Origin: Cutaneotrichosporon cavernicola
Taxonomy: Eukaryota > Basidiomycota > Tremellomycetes > Trichosporonales > Trichosporonaceae
DNA length: 64,000 nucleotides
Reading direction: 5' to 3'
NCBI RefSeq assembly: GCF_030864355.1
Contig: NC_083396.1
Location: 3,033,501 to 3,097,500, forward strand
In this document: piece after piece, positions 30,698 through 42,121 of the stretch
Layout of the letters: each line of letters opens with the position of its first letter
How positions within the stretch are numbered: the first letter of the stretch is position 1
Notes under the pieces: generated by a model
The model's input: the letters and a program-made list of their open reading frames with translations, nothing else
Databases searched by the model: none
What the model was told of the DNA's origin: nothing
Translations under genes and position numbers: made by a program

Positions 30698-32323
30698 CTA
30701 GTCGAATGTAATCTTGGACCCAGCGCTCTCCACAATCCCCACCTTCTCACGCTGGGCCATCATCAGCGCCGCACCGGGTCGTGGCCGACCAGCCGACTCC
30801 CACTTCTTGCCGCGCTTATCGCGCTTATCGGTGCGCTCCTCCTCTCCACCACCAGACACCATGGCCGCGATACGTGCCTGCGCTGCGGCCTCCGACTTGA
30901 AGTCGGTCCTGGCTGGTGCGTGCGCAGACGCAGGCGCGCTCTCGGCATCACCGTTGCCCTCAAAGTACCTCTGCGGCCGCTCACGACGCTGGAACTTGGC
31001 GGGGCGCGAGTCGTCGTCACGCTTGCGCTTGCCGCCGGCACGCTTGGTCGCTTCCTGACTCGCGTATTGCAGCGTGAGCTTGCTGCCACGCAGGAAGTGG
31101 TTCTTCTTGTTCATGAGCGCCGCACGCGCGTGCACCGGCGACTTGAAGTCCCAGAACGCGAATCTGATGTCAGCGACGTACGTACGTCAGAGTGCTCACC
31201 CCTTGCACCGCCCAGTGTCTTCGAACTGCGCCACGCGGGTCTTGATGAGTCCCGCCTTAGCAGACCCGCGCTTCCCCTTCGTGAGAGTCTCCTTGGCACG
31301 CTTCTCGCGGGCGGCCTCGCGCGCCTCCTCGTCCATCTCCTCGTCGCCCTCCCCCTCCCCCTCCTCCTGCTCGGGGTCAGCCTCCTCCTGCTTGGGCTCG
31401 GCCTCCTCTTGCTCGGCGATCAGTTCGGCACAGTTGTCCTCGATGAGCTCGCGCAGCTCTTCCTCGGTCACATCGAATGGCAGGTTGCCGATAAAGAGGG
31501 TGCTGCTCTCGGCGTGCTTCTGCTTGCCAACGGCTGCAGTTCCGGGTCCACTGGGGATCGTCTTGGGCGTCCGCGCGTTCGGGTTTGCCTTGTGGTCGTT
31601 CCCGGCCTTGATGAGCAGTCGACGTCCGTCGAGCGGGCGCTCGCTCAGCCCCATCGCCAACAGCATTTGCTCCTCAGTCTTAAAGTCGATATATGCAAAG
31701 CTGTTGTCAGCTCAGAGTCAGGCATTGCTAGCTCACCCCTTGTTCTCCGAGAACTCGCCACGTGCGGCCTTCTTGGGAAGGTAGACGCGGGTGATGCAGT
31801 CGTCCTCACCACCACTCTCGGTAATACCGGTCTGCATCCAGGTCTTGAGCGCGTCTGGCTGTGTGCGGAACGACATGTTACCGATCCAAACACTGAACTG
31901 GCTCTTCTCCTCCTTGGGAGCGGCCTTCTCCTTCCTTCGGGCGTGGCCCTCAGCACCCTCCTCTCCTTCTCCCTCCTCCTCCTCATCCCCAGCCAGCTTC
32001 TTGGCCTTCTTCATGTAGTCTGCCTTCTTCTCCACGGGCGCCTGTCCGAGCTTGACACGCTTCTTAGCCGCGCGCATCTCGGCCTTGGACAGCGGCACGC
32101 CAGCCTTGAGGTCGACCTCGAGCATCTCGGCGTCCTCGTACACGGGTCGCTTGCGCTTCTCGCCGCCCTCATCGGTGTGTTCGTCGTTGGTCTCGCCGTT
32201 CGCAGCACCGTTGTCAGCGGCTGCTGCCTCAGCCGCAGCCTTCTTGGCAGCCTTGCGAGCATCCCGCGCTGCCTGCTGCTCTGCTGTCCGTCCCGACTTG
32301 CGCTTTGGCTGGGCGTCGCTCAT
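30698..32323 (-). CDS. NOP13: Nucleolar RNA-binding protein Nop13-like
   Basis: Two-RRM nucleolar protein linked in yeast to pre-ribosomal particles. Exons: 32323-31737, 31700-31200, 31163-30698; 517 aa. Both introns split the Gly codon of an RNP1 motif: ENKG/FAYIDF in RRM1 and GRCKG/FAFWDF in RRM2. RRM1 starts SQFSVWIGNMSF and RRM2 starts STLFIGNLPFDVTEEEL, both matching yeast Nop13. A very acidic insertion of roughly 45 residues (E/Q/A/D-rich, around 310-355) interrupts RRM2 between helix 1 and strand 2. The N-terminus (1-150) is basic/acidic low complexity; the C-terminus is Arg/Lys-rich and ends KITFD. Confidence 0.85.
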
Positions 32324-32563
32324 AGTGTTGGTGGTGGTTGTGGGAGCTATTGGGTGGAGGTCTAGCCTAGAATTGCCACCCGACGTTCAGACATTTTTGG
32401 ATTAAATCGAAAACAAACAGGGTCAAATATTGTTAAATGGGTTAGTTGGGTTGCCTCGATGACGATGAACGCGTGGAGGTGTGTTTGCAAGCGTGCGGAG
32501 ATTGAACAGTAATAAGCCAACACGACAACATCCCCCTCCTCTCATCTAGCTCTCACGACAAAC

Positions 32564-33826
32564 ATGGCATCTCCGCCCTACATGTCGTCCCGCTCACCAC
32601 CTCCTCTTCAGCACCCAAAGCCTACGCATCCGGCGTACCCACCCCCAGAACCGCCTCAAACCCCAGGGCGCAGTTCGACCTCATCGTATGGCCGCACGTC
32701 GCTCGAGATGGGCGAAGGCTACGTCCGCTACTCATCCCCACCCGTTGGCAGCATACATCAGCAAGCCGAGGCGCCTGGGCCTGGGCATCACCAGGCTCCA
32801 CACGCTTCGACGAGCGCCTACGCCCCTCCGCAAGGCGAAATGCACAGTCGGAGCTATGGGCAGCAGCCGCACGCGCCGATGGGATATGGGCAGCCGGCCG
32901 GGTTCGGGTGGCCTGTCAACGACGCGACGGCGCAGATGGGTATGCAGTTTGGCAAGAGCGCAGTGGCAGCTGGCCAGGATTACGTTGAGAAGAATGTGAG
33001 CTCATGCGCTTTCAGGACAAGCTGACATGAGTTCTCGCGGTACCTTCCTCTTCCACTAGTCAAGACGTGCTTTGCCGTCACGAACGGCTACGTGCTCCGC
33101 AAGCTCCGCATTGTGCTCTTCCCCTGGCGCCACCGCCCGTGGGCACGCCAGCCACGTCGGACAGGCGAGGCAGGTGCCCATGTCGAGTCCTGGCAGCCGC
33201 CCAGAGATGACATTAACGCGCCTGACCTGTACATTCCAAGTACGTCCGCTCCGCTGATCATGCGATTGAGCTGACAAGGAGCAATGGCGCTCGTGACATA
33301 CACGCTCCTTTCCGCACTGGCGGCCGGCCTCGGCAAGCGCTTCCACCCCGAGGTCCTCGGCTACGCGGCGAGCAAGGCGATCGCCGTTGTCGTCACGGAA
33401 TTCTTTGCGATCAAGCTCGGATGTTACTTCCTCGACGTGCGTGGCGGCGGTGCGAGCGGCGTCGAGCTCCTCGCGTATGGGGGGTACAAGTTTGTGGGGT
33501 GAGTCCTAGTGAGACTGATGAAATCTAACTCGCAGAATCATCATCACGGTCCTTGCATCGCTTCTCTCCTTCGGTCGCGTGGCCACTGCGACAGTCTTCC
33601 TCTACGTCGCGTGCGCCAACGCCTTCTTCCTTGTGAGTACAGCTTAGGATTTTCTGCACTAAGCTGACATCAGCTCCGCTCTCTCAAGTATGTGCTGCTT
33701 CCCGATTCTAGCGTGAGCGCGTCAGCTGCAACACTTTCCCACGGTCAGCGGAGCCGGCGCGTGCTATTCCTGTTCATAGTGGCTGCTGCACAGGTGGTGT
33801 GGATGGCGGTCCTGAGCTGGGTGTAG
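32564..33826 (+). CDS. YIF1: YIF1-family ER-Golgi transport membrane protein
   Basis: YIF1 pairs with YIP1 and Rab GTPases in COPII vesicle traffic. Exons: 32564-32995, 33032-33239, 33282-33498, 33536-33632, 33674-33826; 368 aa. The Pro/Gly/Tyr-rich cytosolic N-terminus (about 1-120) is followed by GQDYVEKNFSRYLPLP and the family block TNGYVLRKLRIVLFPWRHRP. Four to five hydrophobic helices follow, including MALVTYTLLSALAAG and RRVLFLFIVAAAQVVWMAVL at the C-terminus. All four introns are 36-42 nt with CTGAC/CTAAC branch sites; the first uses a GAG acceptor, chosen because it alone restores NFSRY. Confidence 0.9.
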
Positions 33827-34059
33827 ACGTTGATAGTATAGTTAGACTGCATGTCATGGGAGATGCTCATGGTGATCTCTTGTTCAAGTGGAGGTCCAAC
33901 TGCCACAATCCGTGTTTCCGAGATGTAGGGAGCGGAGATAATGCCACGTGGCATTTGGCTTGCTCTGGTAGGAGGATCTTTGTTTCGGAAAGTGTCGCCA
34001 GAGATTTAGACAGCAAAAGTCTGGAAGACAGTTGTCTGAACCATCTCTTGCTTCAAACC

Positions 34060-34931
34060 ATGTCCCTCTCCTTTTACTCGGCAACACGAGCATCACTCTC
34101 TCAGCGTGAGTTGAGCTCGTCCTTTTCGTCCTTCTACAACTGACGCCAGTCGTATGTGCGGCCGGCCCCTCGACGTCGCGCGCGCTTCATGCCTCGGCCG
34201 TGGTGAGCCGCGAGTCTGCACACAAGGCGCAGGCTCGTCGGAAGCGTAAAAAGGTCTATGCGGGTCGTGAGAAGCAGGCTATCGCCGACACGGAGGGTGC
34301 GGTTCACCTTGCTCTTGGGTCGAGGAAAAACGACCCCAGTGGCCCGTCGGCACTATACTCTGGCTCGCGCCTTGAGAAGACGGTCATCAAGGCCGACGAT
34401 GTGTGGTACACTCCTCCGCCAAATTACGCTGCTGGTGAAGAGCCAAAACACTACGTGTACGGGTTAAATGCGGCCGACCGTGAACTGCTGTTTGGTGCGC
34501 TTCCACTTGCGACAAGTGCTCTCTCGTTTGACCCTGAGCGTCCACACCAGAGCGAGGCGCAGGCCGTCGAACAGGGCCAGCAGAGCGAAGTCATGCGGCG
34601 TATCCTCGACCTGCGTAATGCCGACAAGGGCGGTATCGAAGTAGTCAACCGTGCGCGTATCGTCAATGAGTTTGGCAAGAACGACAAGGATACTGGCAAC
34701 ACGATTGTTCAGGCAGCTCTTTTGACGCACCAGATTCGCGAGATGTGGCGCCATGTCGAGGACAACCCGCGCGATCTTCATAATCGCCGTCGCCTTCGTA
34801 TGGCCATTCACAAGCGCGCACGCGTGTTCAAGTACCTGAAGCGCTCGGAGCCGCTCAAGTATGCGCAGACGTTGCTCGACTGTGGCCTTGAGGTTGGAGC
34901 CGTCGAGGGCGAGCTCATGGTCGGCATGTAG
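34060..34931 (+). CDS. MRPS28: Mitochondrial ribosomal protein uS15m
   Basis: Small-subunit mitoribosomal protein. Exons: 34060-34105 and 34150-34931; 275 aa. The first exon and the start of the second encode a basic, hydroxylated N-terminus (MSLSFYSATRASLSQ..., SRALHAS) typical of a mitochondrial presequence. The S15 domain is near residues 200-255: NTIVQAALLTHQIREMWRHV, then DLHNRRRLRMAIHKRARVFK and YLKR. The long N-terminal extension before S15 (VYAGREKQAIADTEGAVHLA and onward) is usual for fungal uS15m. The intron is 44 nt with a TGACGCCAG end. Confidence 0.9.
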
Positions 34932-35763
34932 TGAGAGTGAGTCTTGTTTCTTCTTCTCTTGGATGATGCTCTACAAACCTGATTTAATGAGCCTGAGCCG
35001 GCTTGACACCGGCACAAGAAGCTACTTTACATTGTACCTGACACTCTTGTCTCTTTTTTCTGTTTCGTGGCTAGTGCTGACGGATACAGGTGCCAGCAAG
35101 TGAGCAAGTGAGCAAGTCAGTAGAAACAGTGGAGATGTGTCATATGTTGCATTTACTTGTCCGTTGCGGGTTGAGTGGGCGAAGAGCGTCGTGGATCCAG
35201 TAGAGTCTGGGCTGACATTGGCGTGCGAGCATTCTTTAGATACCTCAGTGAGCAGGCATGTCTTCAAGTACCGACATGCAACTCTGAACACGTCCACGAT
35301 GTCGTCTGACCTAGTCCCATTAGATGCAGATCCTCTCGAGACAGCACTTGAGAGCGTCCGAACAGGCCATAGATGTACTCTTCTGTGAGTTGGGTGGGAG
35401 GTTATCTGTCTCTCCACGTCCAACACGTAGTCACCAAAAGTCAATCGCGTCCAATCTCTCAACTCGCAGCCGGAACGATGGAACAATTTGTGGTGGCGGG
35501 AACCAAAACTCCGGACACGGGTCTAAGGTTAGGTGACCAGGAGACTGGGGCGGATTGCCGCCAGTTCCCGCCGATCCGGCTTTATGCCATCTTGCTCAGT
35601 GGTGCTAGTAAAGTAACATGAATGCTAAGAGCAGATACTCATCGACTGCTCACTCTTCTTCTTACTCTCCTCTCTCCACCAGCTCACTCTCCATCAGCCC
35701 AACTCCACCCAGGCCCCAGCCTACCAAGACAACCCCACCCCACCCCCCGAACCCACCCCCACG
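34932..35763. other. Intergenic region
   Basis: About 830 bases with a small GAGCAAGT repeat near 35095-35120 and a CCCACCCCA-rich leader just before the isomerase gene. No gene seen. Confidence 0.45.
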
Positions 35764-36289
35764 ATGACCACGCCGCAGTACACCATTGTCGTGGGATGCG
35801 ACGACGCCGGCCTGCAGTACAAGGACCAGATCAAGGCTGATCTCGAGAAGGACCCGCGCGTAAAGGCCGTCATTGATGTGGGGATTACCGGGGATGACAA
35901 GACGGCGTATCCCCACATTGCAGTTGACGCTGCGCGCAAGGTTGCGTCGGGGGAGGCGGACCGGGCGCTGTTGATTTGTGGCACTGGTGAGTTGTGACGG
36001 TTGGCGACACAATCTCACTCCCGTCTCGATGGCCCCCATTCTGACTCCAGGCCTCGGCGTCGCCATCTCGGCCAACAAGGTCCCTGGCATCCGAGCCGTC
36101 ACGGCCCACGACAGCTTCTCGGTCGAGCGCGCCATCCTCTCCAACAACGCCCAGGTTCTGTGTATGGGCCAGCGCGTGATTGGTATCGAGCTTGCACGCC
36201 GCCTCGCCCGCGAGTGGCTGGGATACGTGTTTGACGAGGCGAGTGCGAGCGCGGCCAAGGTCAAGGCGATTCACGAGTACGAGGCCTAG
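35764..36289 (+). CDS. RpiB/LacAB-family sugar-phosphate isomerase
   Basis: Aldose-ketose isomerase fold; in this family substrates include ribose-5-P, galactose-6-P and erythrulose-4-P. Two exons, 35764-35986 and 36051-36289; 153 aa, normal for the family. The catalytic Cys loop is [14 protein letters not shown] (Cys72, the intron splits the following Gly codon) and the ring-opening His is in TAHDSF (His94), with [14 protein letters not shown] behind it. The usual N-terminal GxDHAG loop reads GCDDAG, so the substrate-loop His is replaced by Asp, which argues against classical ribose-5-P isomerase. A role in tetrulose or other ketose-phosphate metabolism is inference. Confidence 0.88.
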
Positions 36290-36956
36290 GCTGAGCTGCG
36301 TAGGCGCGATGCTAGAGACGCCTCGTGATGGCAGGCGGTGGAGGTTGGAACGAGCATAGACTGTAGCTTATCATGCACCCTTTCTTGGGATGAGGGATGG
36401 GAGAGGTTGACAGGGGGGTAACTTGTCCGAGGGAGGGCGGTGGTGGAGTTGAGAGTGATGTGGGTGGCGCCAGCCGTCGAGTTGTTCGGCTCCGTCTTTC
36501 GCACTAGCCAGCAGACCTGTACAATTAACTGACTGCACAACTGTTCAGTTGCATTGTTTGTTCGCCGTGGCTGGTAGATTGGTGGAGAGAGCATCAGCTA
36601 ATGGGCAATGGGCAATGGGCAATGGGCATCTGGGCAATTGGGCAAGAATGATCAATGAGGATCTAGTAGAGTTGTAAGCCCCTTGTACCCGAACAGTGGG
36701 CCCTGCACAGCAACGCACAGGCCCACCCTTCCCAGCCATGTCGTGGTTCCTCTACTGTGCGAGCCCATCACCTCCTCTGGTCAGTCTGTGGTGTTGTCTG
36801 CCGCGCTTGCGACTCTGTCGTATACACACCCTTGTCCTTGCCGCCCGTCACGTCGAAGCTATACATTGTCACCCTACACACGCACTCTCAGCCAATGACA
36901 TGGATTACAACGAAACGAGACCATCAAGCCGCGAGCAGCTAGATAGCACGCGACGT
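36290..36956. other. Intergenic region between convergent genes
   Basis: Contains a short GGCAATGGGCAATGGGCAAT repeat (36602-36650). No gene seen. Confidence 0.45.
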
Positions 36957-37678
36957 CTAGCGGCTGAATGTCAGCATAGCACTTAAGGTTATACTCACTC
37001 CTCGGCCCACTCGTTCTCCTTGCGAATCTGCTCCTCCTCCTCGGGGGTGAAGTCGTTGACAATGTTGAAGAGCTTGCGGATCTCCTCAGGGGTCTTGCCC
37101 TTGATCATGTTGGCGACAGTCTTGCAGCCGACGTCGAGGAGGGGCTTAATGTCGAGGTAGTTGGCGGCGAGGATGATCTCAAAGAGCATCTCCTGGTCGA
37201 CCTGAGGTGAATCAGCGCACGTCCTTGGTCCTTGGGTATCATGCGGATGCGAGCGTGTGAGCTGCGTGACTCGACTCACCTGGATAAACTTGGCATCCCA
37301 CTCGCTGATGTCAGAGGCCTTGCGGCGCGACTCGTCGGCATCGTTTGCGTCGGCGGCGGGCAGGGGCTCGTCCTTGTGGTGGTCGCAGTACTCGAGGACC
37401 TTGACGAGGACAGCCGACGAGACGTTGGGGAGAGGGATGGGCTCGTCGCTCTGGCCGGGGAGGTCTGGTTGGTTAGCGTGTCCCACGATATAGGAGGGGA
37501 GGCGAGGTGGAGGGAATCGCGGGTGACGCGTCGCGTGTGATACGAGCTACAATGTGTAAGACTTACCCTCCATCATCGACTTGATGAGCTGAGAGCGCTC
37601 GGCGACCTTCTTCTCGACCTTGAATGACTCCTCGTCAGAGGTGACGAGGGTAACCTGCTCCTTGATCTCGGTAGACAT
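36957..37678 (-). CDS. SKP1: SKP1, SCF ubiquitin ligase adaptor
   Basis: Links F-box proteins to cullin-1 in SCF ubiquitin ligases. Four exons: 37678-37567, 37464-37280, 37201-36999, 36963-36957; 168 aa. The N-terminal BTB/POZ-like part has [19 protein letters not shown] and [20 protein letters not shown]. The C-terminal F-box-binding part has [40 protein letters not shown] and ends ENEWAEDR. The last two residues and stop come from a 7-nt terminal exon: without the last intron the protein would end WAEE, with it WAEDR, the conserved SKP1 terminus. It shares the window with seven F-box-like genes, its possible partners. Confidence 0.95.
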
Positions 37679-39605
37679 TGTTGTTGGGAAAAGGTGAGGT
37701 GGGTGTTGAAGAGAGAGAGGAAGGGAGATGGATGAGTTTGGTGTTTGGTTGTTGATGAGTGGCAAATGGGAGATTAAGGAGGAAGAAGAGTTTACTTGAA
37801 GTGAATAGAGTGTTGATGTAGACTGAATGTAGAATGTAGAATGATGAATGGGTGATGAGGACGACTAGTCTGACACAATGAGACAGCAGCTACAGTCGTG
37901 TATTGAATTGGATCTAGGAATTGCAACAGGAATTGTTATACAAAGTGAGATTACGGATTAGGTGGGAAGGAAGGTCTCTCCCTCTCCTTATACTCAACCT
38001 CCCCCCTTGGCCTCTTTCAGGCCCAAAGATGACACGCATACCCTTTCCCCCATCCCCCATTTGAATCCATCGGAACCCAACCACACACGCGTATTGTCTA
38101 TACGTTACCCTCACATTACACACAGCCTCACCCATGCACCCAACGGTAACTTCGAAAGAGCGGGATCAAACTCTTGGCAAGTGAATGCATACTGCTTAGT
38201 TGACTCAACCATCAACACATTACCACTCACAGAATACACGTCACCCTGAACAATAGTAACTTGAGCTGATACATTTTCTCACTGAACTAGGGGAGGTTCG
38301 TCCCGTGTCGGCCATGTCTGTACCTCTAGATGTTACACAAGTTACACAATGGGGCGAGGCCATCAGCGTTCAGCCATGTAGACAAATGACAATGCAAAAG
38401 CCGCGTGAGGCTGATACGTGAGGTTGAGTGAGATGGGAGTCAGGTTGAATGTCCTGATCGGCTGACTGACGGACATTGTCCATTGTCCATTGTCCATTGA
38501 GTACTGTGGGTTGTGTGGATAGCATGAGTGGTTGCGATGGTGGCCATTCGATCAGACATGATTAAGACATATGCAGACATGAGATTATTGAATCCACGTA
38601 GGACTGTTAGGCCGTTACCAGTCTTGACTCGTCAAAGTACTAGTTGTCAATGGTCAAGCAGAGGAGGTGGGAGTGGGTAACTGTACTGTACTGTGTACTG
38701 CAGTCACGAAGGCACGAGTCCGAATGTTTCGAAGAGCACTAGAGCTGCTAGGTTTGTCAATTGGGTTATGGGCTGGGGGCCACAGAGTTGGATGGATTAG
38801 TGTGTCGGCACGGTTTCGGCAGTTGGATCGGCAAGCAAGAAGCCAATTGATTTAGAAGTGAGATCATAAAAGACTATGAGATGACGACTCGTGTGGGCAA
38901 AAGGCAGACCGCAGACGGCAGACGGCAGAAATGGGCTAATACCCCCCTAATGCCGTTCATATGCCGTTCACCAAAGACAATTGAGTTGCCCAATCCTCAT
39001 GGCTCATGGCCAGGTTCCGATCTGCCGAGCTGCCGAGTCTGGTCGTCATTTCACTTACCTAAATAACCCCACATACCCTCAAGCTTAATGGCCTACTCCC
39101 CAGCTGGCCCAGCTGTCCATACAGATGATGGAAAGCTATGTATGATGATTTACTAGGTGGGGGCCTGGACAACTATCTATAGTCTGATTGTCGTTACTCT
39201 TACCACACATAGTAGTATCATTTAGCCATCTCGATATCTGTCTCACTCCCACTTCCAGCTTACTCTACCTACAGTATCATTTTACTCTTTGAGACCTTCA
39301 TTCCCCCGCATCCTCTCGCTCATTCTCAAACGCCGAGACTCCTACAGCGATTCAGGTACATTGCGTCCCCGCAAGCCCTTGACCCCGCCTCCCCGCCCCC
39401 AGCCCTCAGCCCTCCGCCCCCCGCCCTACAAGTGTTCGACCGCCCCCCCTTCCCCCGGTATACGCCCATCCAACATCCGCCCAAATCCAGTCTTGTCGCC
39501 CAGAGAGCACCTACATCCCTTGATTCTCTTTCGCCAGCACCTTCATTCACTCCGTCTGGGCGCTGACGACTTGCATCCGCTCAGCGCCGGCGCATCTCTC
39601 CCACA
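37679..39605. other. Long divergent non-coding region upstream of the Zn2Cys6 gene
   Basis: About 1.9 kb without a recognised gene. It includes the GA-rich leader of SKP1 (37680-37860), a CCATTGT triplication (38475-38500), GACGGCA repeats (38912-38930) and a C-rich stretch (39365-39470) before the regulator ATG. Long upstream regions are common for regulatory genes. Confidence 0.5.
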
Positions 39606-41930
39606 ATGTTCAACATGAATGGCAATGGAAAGCAGTCCAACCAGCCAGCCCAAGACCGACAACAGCATCACCAGCAGCAGGGGGTGTACTTGGCAAACCC
39701 ATTCTCCCTCCCTCCGCCGGACGTGGCCCTCAACTCCCAAACCAACCTCAATGGGAAACGACCGCCTGATGCCCGCGCCATGGACGCCAACGAGCGAGAC
39801 TTTATGCAGTTCAACCCCTTTATAGCGGCTGGACCTGGCCCCGAGGGTACACAGCCACTTCCTCATCAAAGTGGCCCGCTAAGAACACCGATGGTGAACG
39901 CGCAGCGGTTATTCGATTTTGGTATGGGTACCCCCGACAACGGACAGAACAAGAAGAAGAAGCGCAGCAGCCCCAGCGTAGCTCCAGATGAGAAGCGCAC
40001 CAAGACTGGGCGCGCGTGCGACGCATGTGTATGTTAGCTCCTTGGAAGCCGCCTCTGCTTACACTAGCGCACCAAGAAGATTCGTTGCGACATTCTCGCC
40101 GCAGGCGACGAAAGCCAGCCGATCTGCGCACACTGCAAGCAGTATAGCATCGAGTGCACCTTCTTCCTGCCGATCACAGAGACCCGATTCAAGAAGAAGC
40201 GCCTCACAGAGGCTGCATCATCACCGGCAAACAAGCCCGCGACCAACGGTCCCGAGGGACAAACTCCCGGCGGCCGGGCGTCGATATCGTCGCTTCTACA
40301 CTCGCAGATGCCAACGAGCACGTTTGAGCGATTCGATATGGCCAACCACGAGCACTGGGAAGTGTTCGAGGACGAGGATGGGCGCATCAAGGTCGAGGCA
40401 TTCGCAGAACATCCAGACGATGCCGACGGTACCAGCGCCCAGCGCCTCGCCAAGTACGTGCTTCCTCCGAGTATGATGAGTGCTCTTGTCAACTCTTACT
40501 TTGATCACGACTGGAAGCGCTGTCCCATCGTCGACCGAGCCGAGTTCTTGCGGCAACGAAAACCGTACCCGTTACTGCTCTACTCAATGTGTGCGGTGAC
40601 GGCCACGCGCCGCGAGTTTCCGCGTGAAGCCTTCTCGCGGATGCGCGGGCTGGTCAACGGCCTCCTGCGTGCCAACGAGATCCTGAGTCATACCAAGATG
40701 GAACATGTGCAGTCGATATTGTTGTGCTGCACCAACGGCGACCTGAATGCCCAGCCCGCCGCGCCGACGGCCAGTGCGGCTAATCTCCGCCTTAGCGTAG
40801 CGTGCCGCATGGGCCAGGACCTCAAGCTCCATCGCGAGGATTATGTCAAGGGCGGGAAACCCCTCACGGTTGAGGAGCAGGAGGCACAGCAGCTGAAGCG
40901 CCGCATCTGGGCGTCGCTCATGGTGTTCGACGCATGGTACGGATGCGTGCTCGGCCTGCCCGTCATGACGAATGTGGCCGACTGTGACGTCCCGCTGCCC
41001 TCTCCGTACCGCATCACACCGGAAGGTCCCGTGTTCGAGGAGAGTTACGCGGCACTGATTGAGAACGTCAAGCTGGCGATCATCGCCGCACGCATCCTAC
41101 GCACCATGTACGGCCCGTCGGGGATCAACCAGAACACCGACGCCGACTTGCAGGGGATTCTCGACGAGATGTCCGCCTGGCACGACAATGTTCCAGAGCC
41201 ATTGCGCTTCAAGGGGCCAGATAGCTCAACGCTTGCCGGCATGCTGCAAATGCAGTTCACGGCCGTGCAGTTTCTGTTCTGGCGCTGCTGGTTACGCATT
41301 ACGCACCCACCGCCGCCGCATATCACGATCGTACTCCACGTGGCGCGCTGGAACCAGCTCGTACAGTGGTCGAGAGAGAACATTGAATGGCTGAACGAAC
41401 ACGACCACGCGCTCGACACGTACTATGTGTTCCCGTACACGGCCACCTCGTGTGCGCTGATCCAGTACCACAGCTGGGCTCGCAAGAGGGACCCCGTGAT
41501 CCTCGAGACACTCAAGCTTGTTCACGACGTTGTCAAGCGCTGGGAAGAGGCGCTGCAGCCGGACCAGATGAGCACGCGCAAGAAGAGCTGCGAGACAATG
41601 ATGCTCCTGTACGAGGCGGCACTCAAGACTGTCCCCGACGATGATCGGTATGAGCGTTCGGAGGGTACACCAGGGAGCAGCGCGTCGCGCTCTGGGACAG
41701 AGGCCGGACAACACGCACCGGCGTTTCCGAGTAGACCGACGGCTCATTCATTGCGGGCACAGCAGACGAGATACCTTGAGCGACTCGAGGGCGAAGGTCC
41801 GCATGTCGTCAACTACCCTAATGAGGCGAACACGGGCGCTGAGCTTGTGACGTTTGACGAGCCCTTTGACGACGCGCTGCTGTTCCTCGACAACCTCCCC
41901 AACTCGCACTATGACTGGGCGGCGTGGTAA
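39606..41930 (+). CDS. Zn2Cys6 fungal-specific transcription factor
   Basis: Two exons, 39606-40028 and 40068-41930; 761 aa. The binuclear zinc cluster is complete: Cys138, 141, 148, 161, 164 and 171, in GRACDAC/RTKKIRCD (the intron falls after the second Cys) and ICAHCKQYSIEC. The loop is followed by a basic RFKKKR. A nuclear-localisation-like KKKKRSS lies just before it. The middle homology region is recognisable (PIVDRAEFLRQ, LSVACRMGQDLKLHRED, RRIWASLMVFDAWYGCVLGL). The N-terminus is Gln/Asn/Pro-rich and the C-terminus acidic (DEPFDDALLFLDN), consistent with activation. Target genes are unknown; the neighbouring aldolase and transporter are candidates only by proximity. Confidence 0.9.
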
Positions 41931-42121
41931 GCATGCGAATTGGGTCGAAATTGACAACAGGGATGGGTACTTTGCCGCGATCGACCGCGCGCACAGCGCA
42001 AACATGGAGAACAACGGCACAGTGCAGGGGCTGACGGAGTGAGTAGAAGAAGCTGTTTTTTGACCTTGTATCTTTAGACTGTGTTGTGCTGGGATGCATC
42101 GCGTCTCCCATCTACTAGTAT

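Noticed and set aside
30680..32365. 561-residue open frame on the plus strand
   Set aside because: Antisense of NOP13 running through both its introns; low-complexity Leu/Arg/Val composition typical of a shadow frame.
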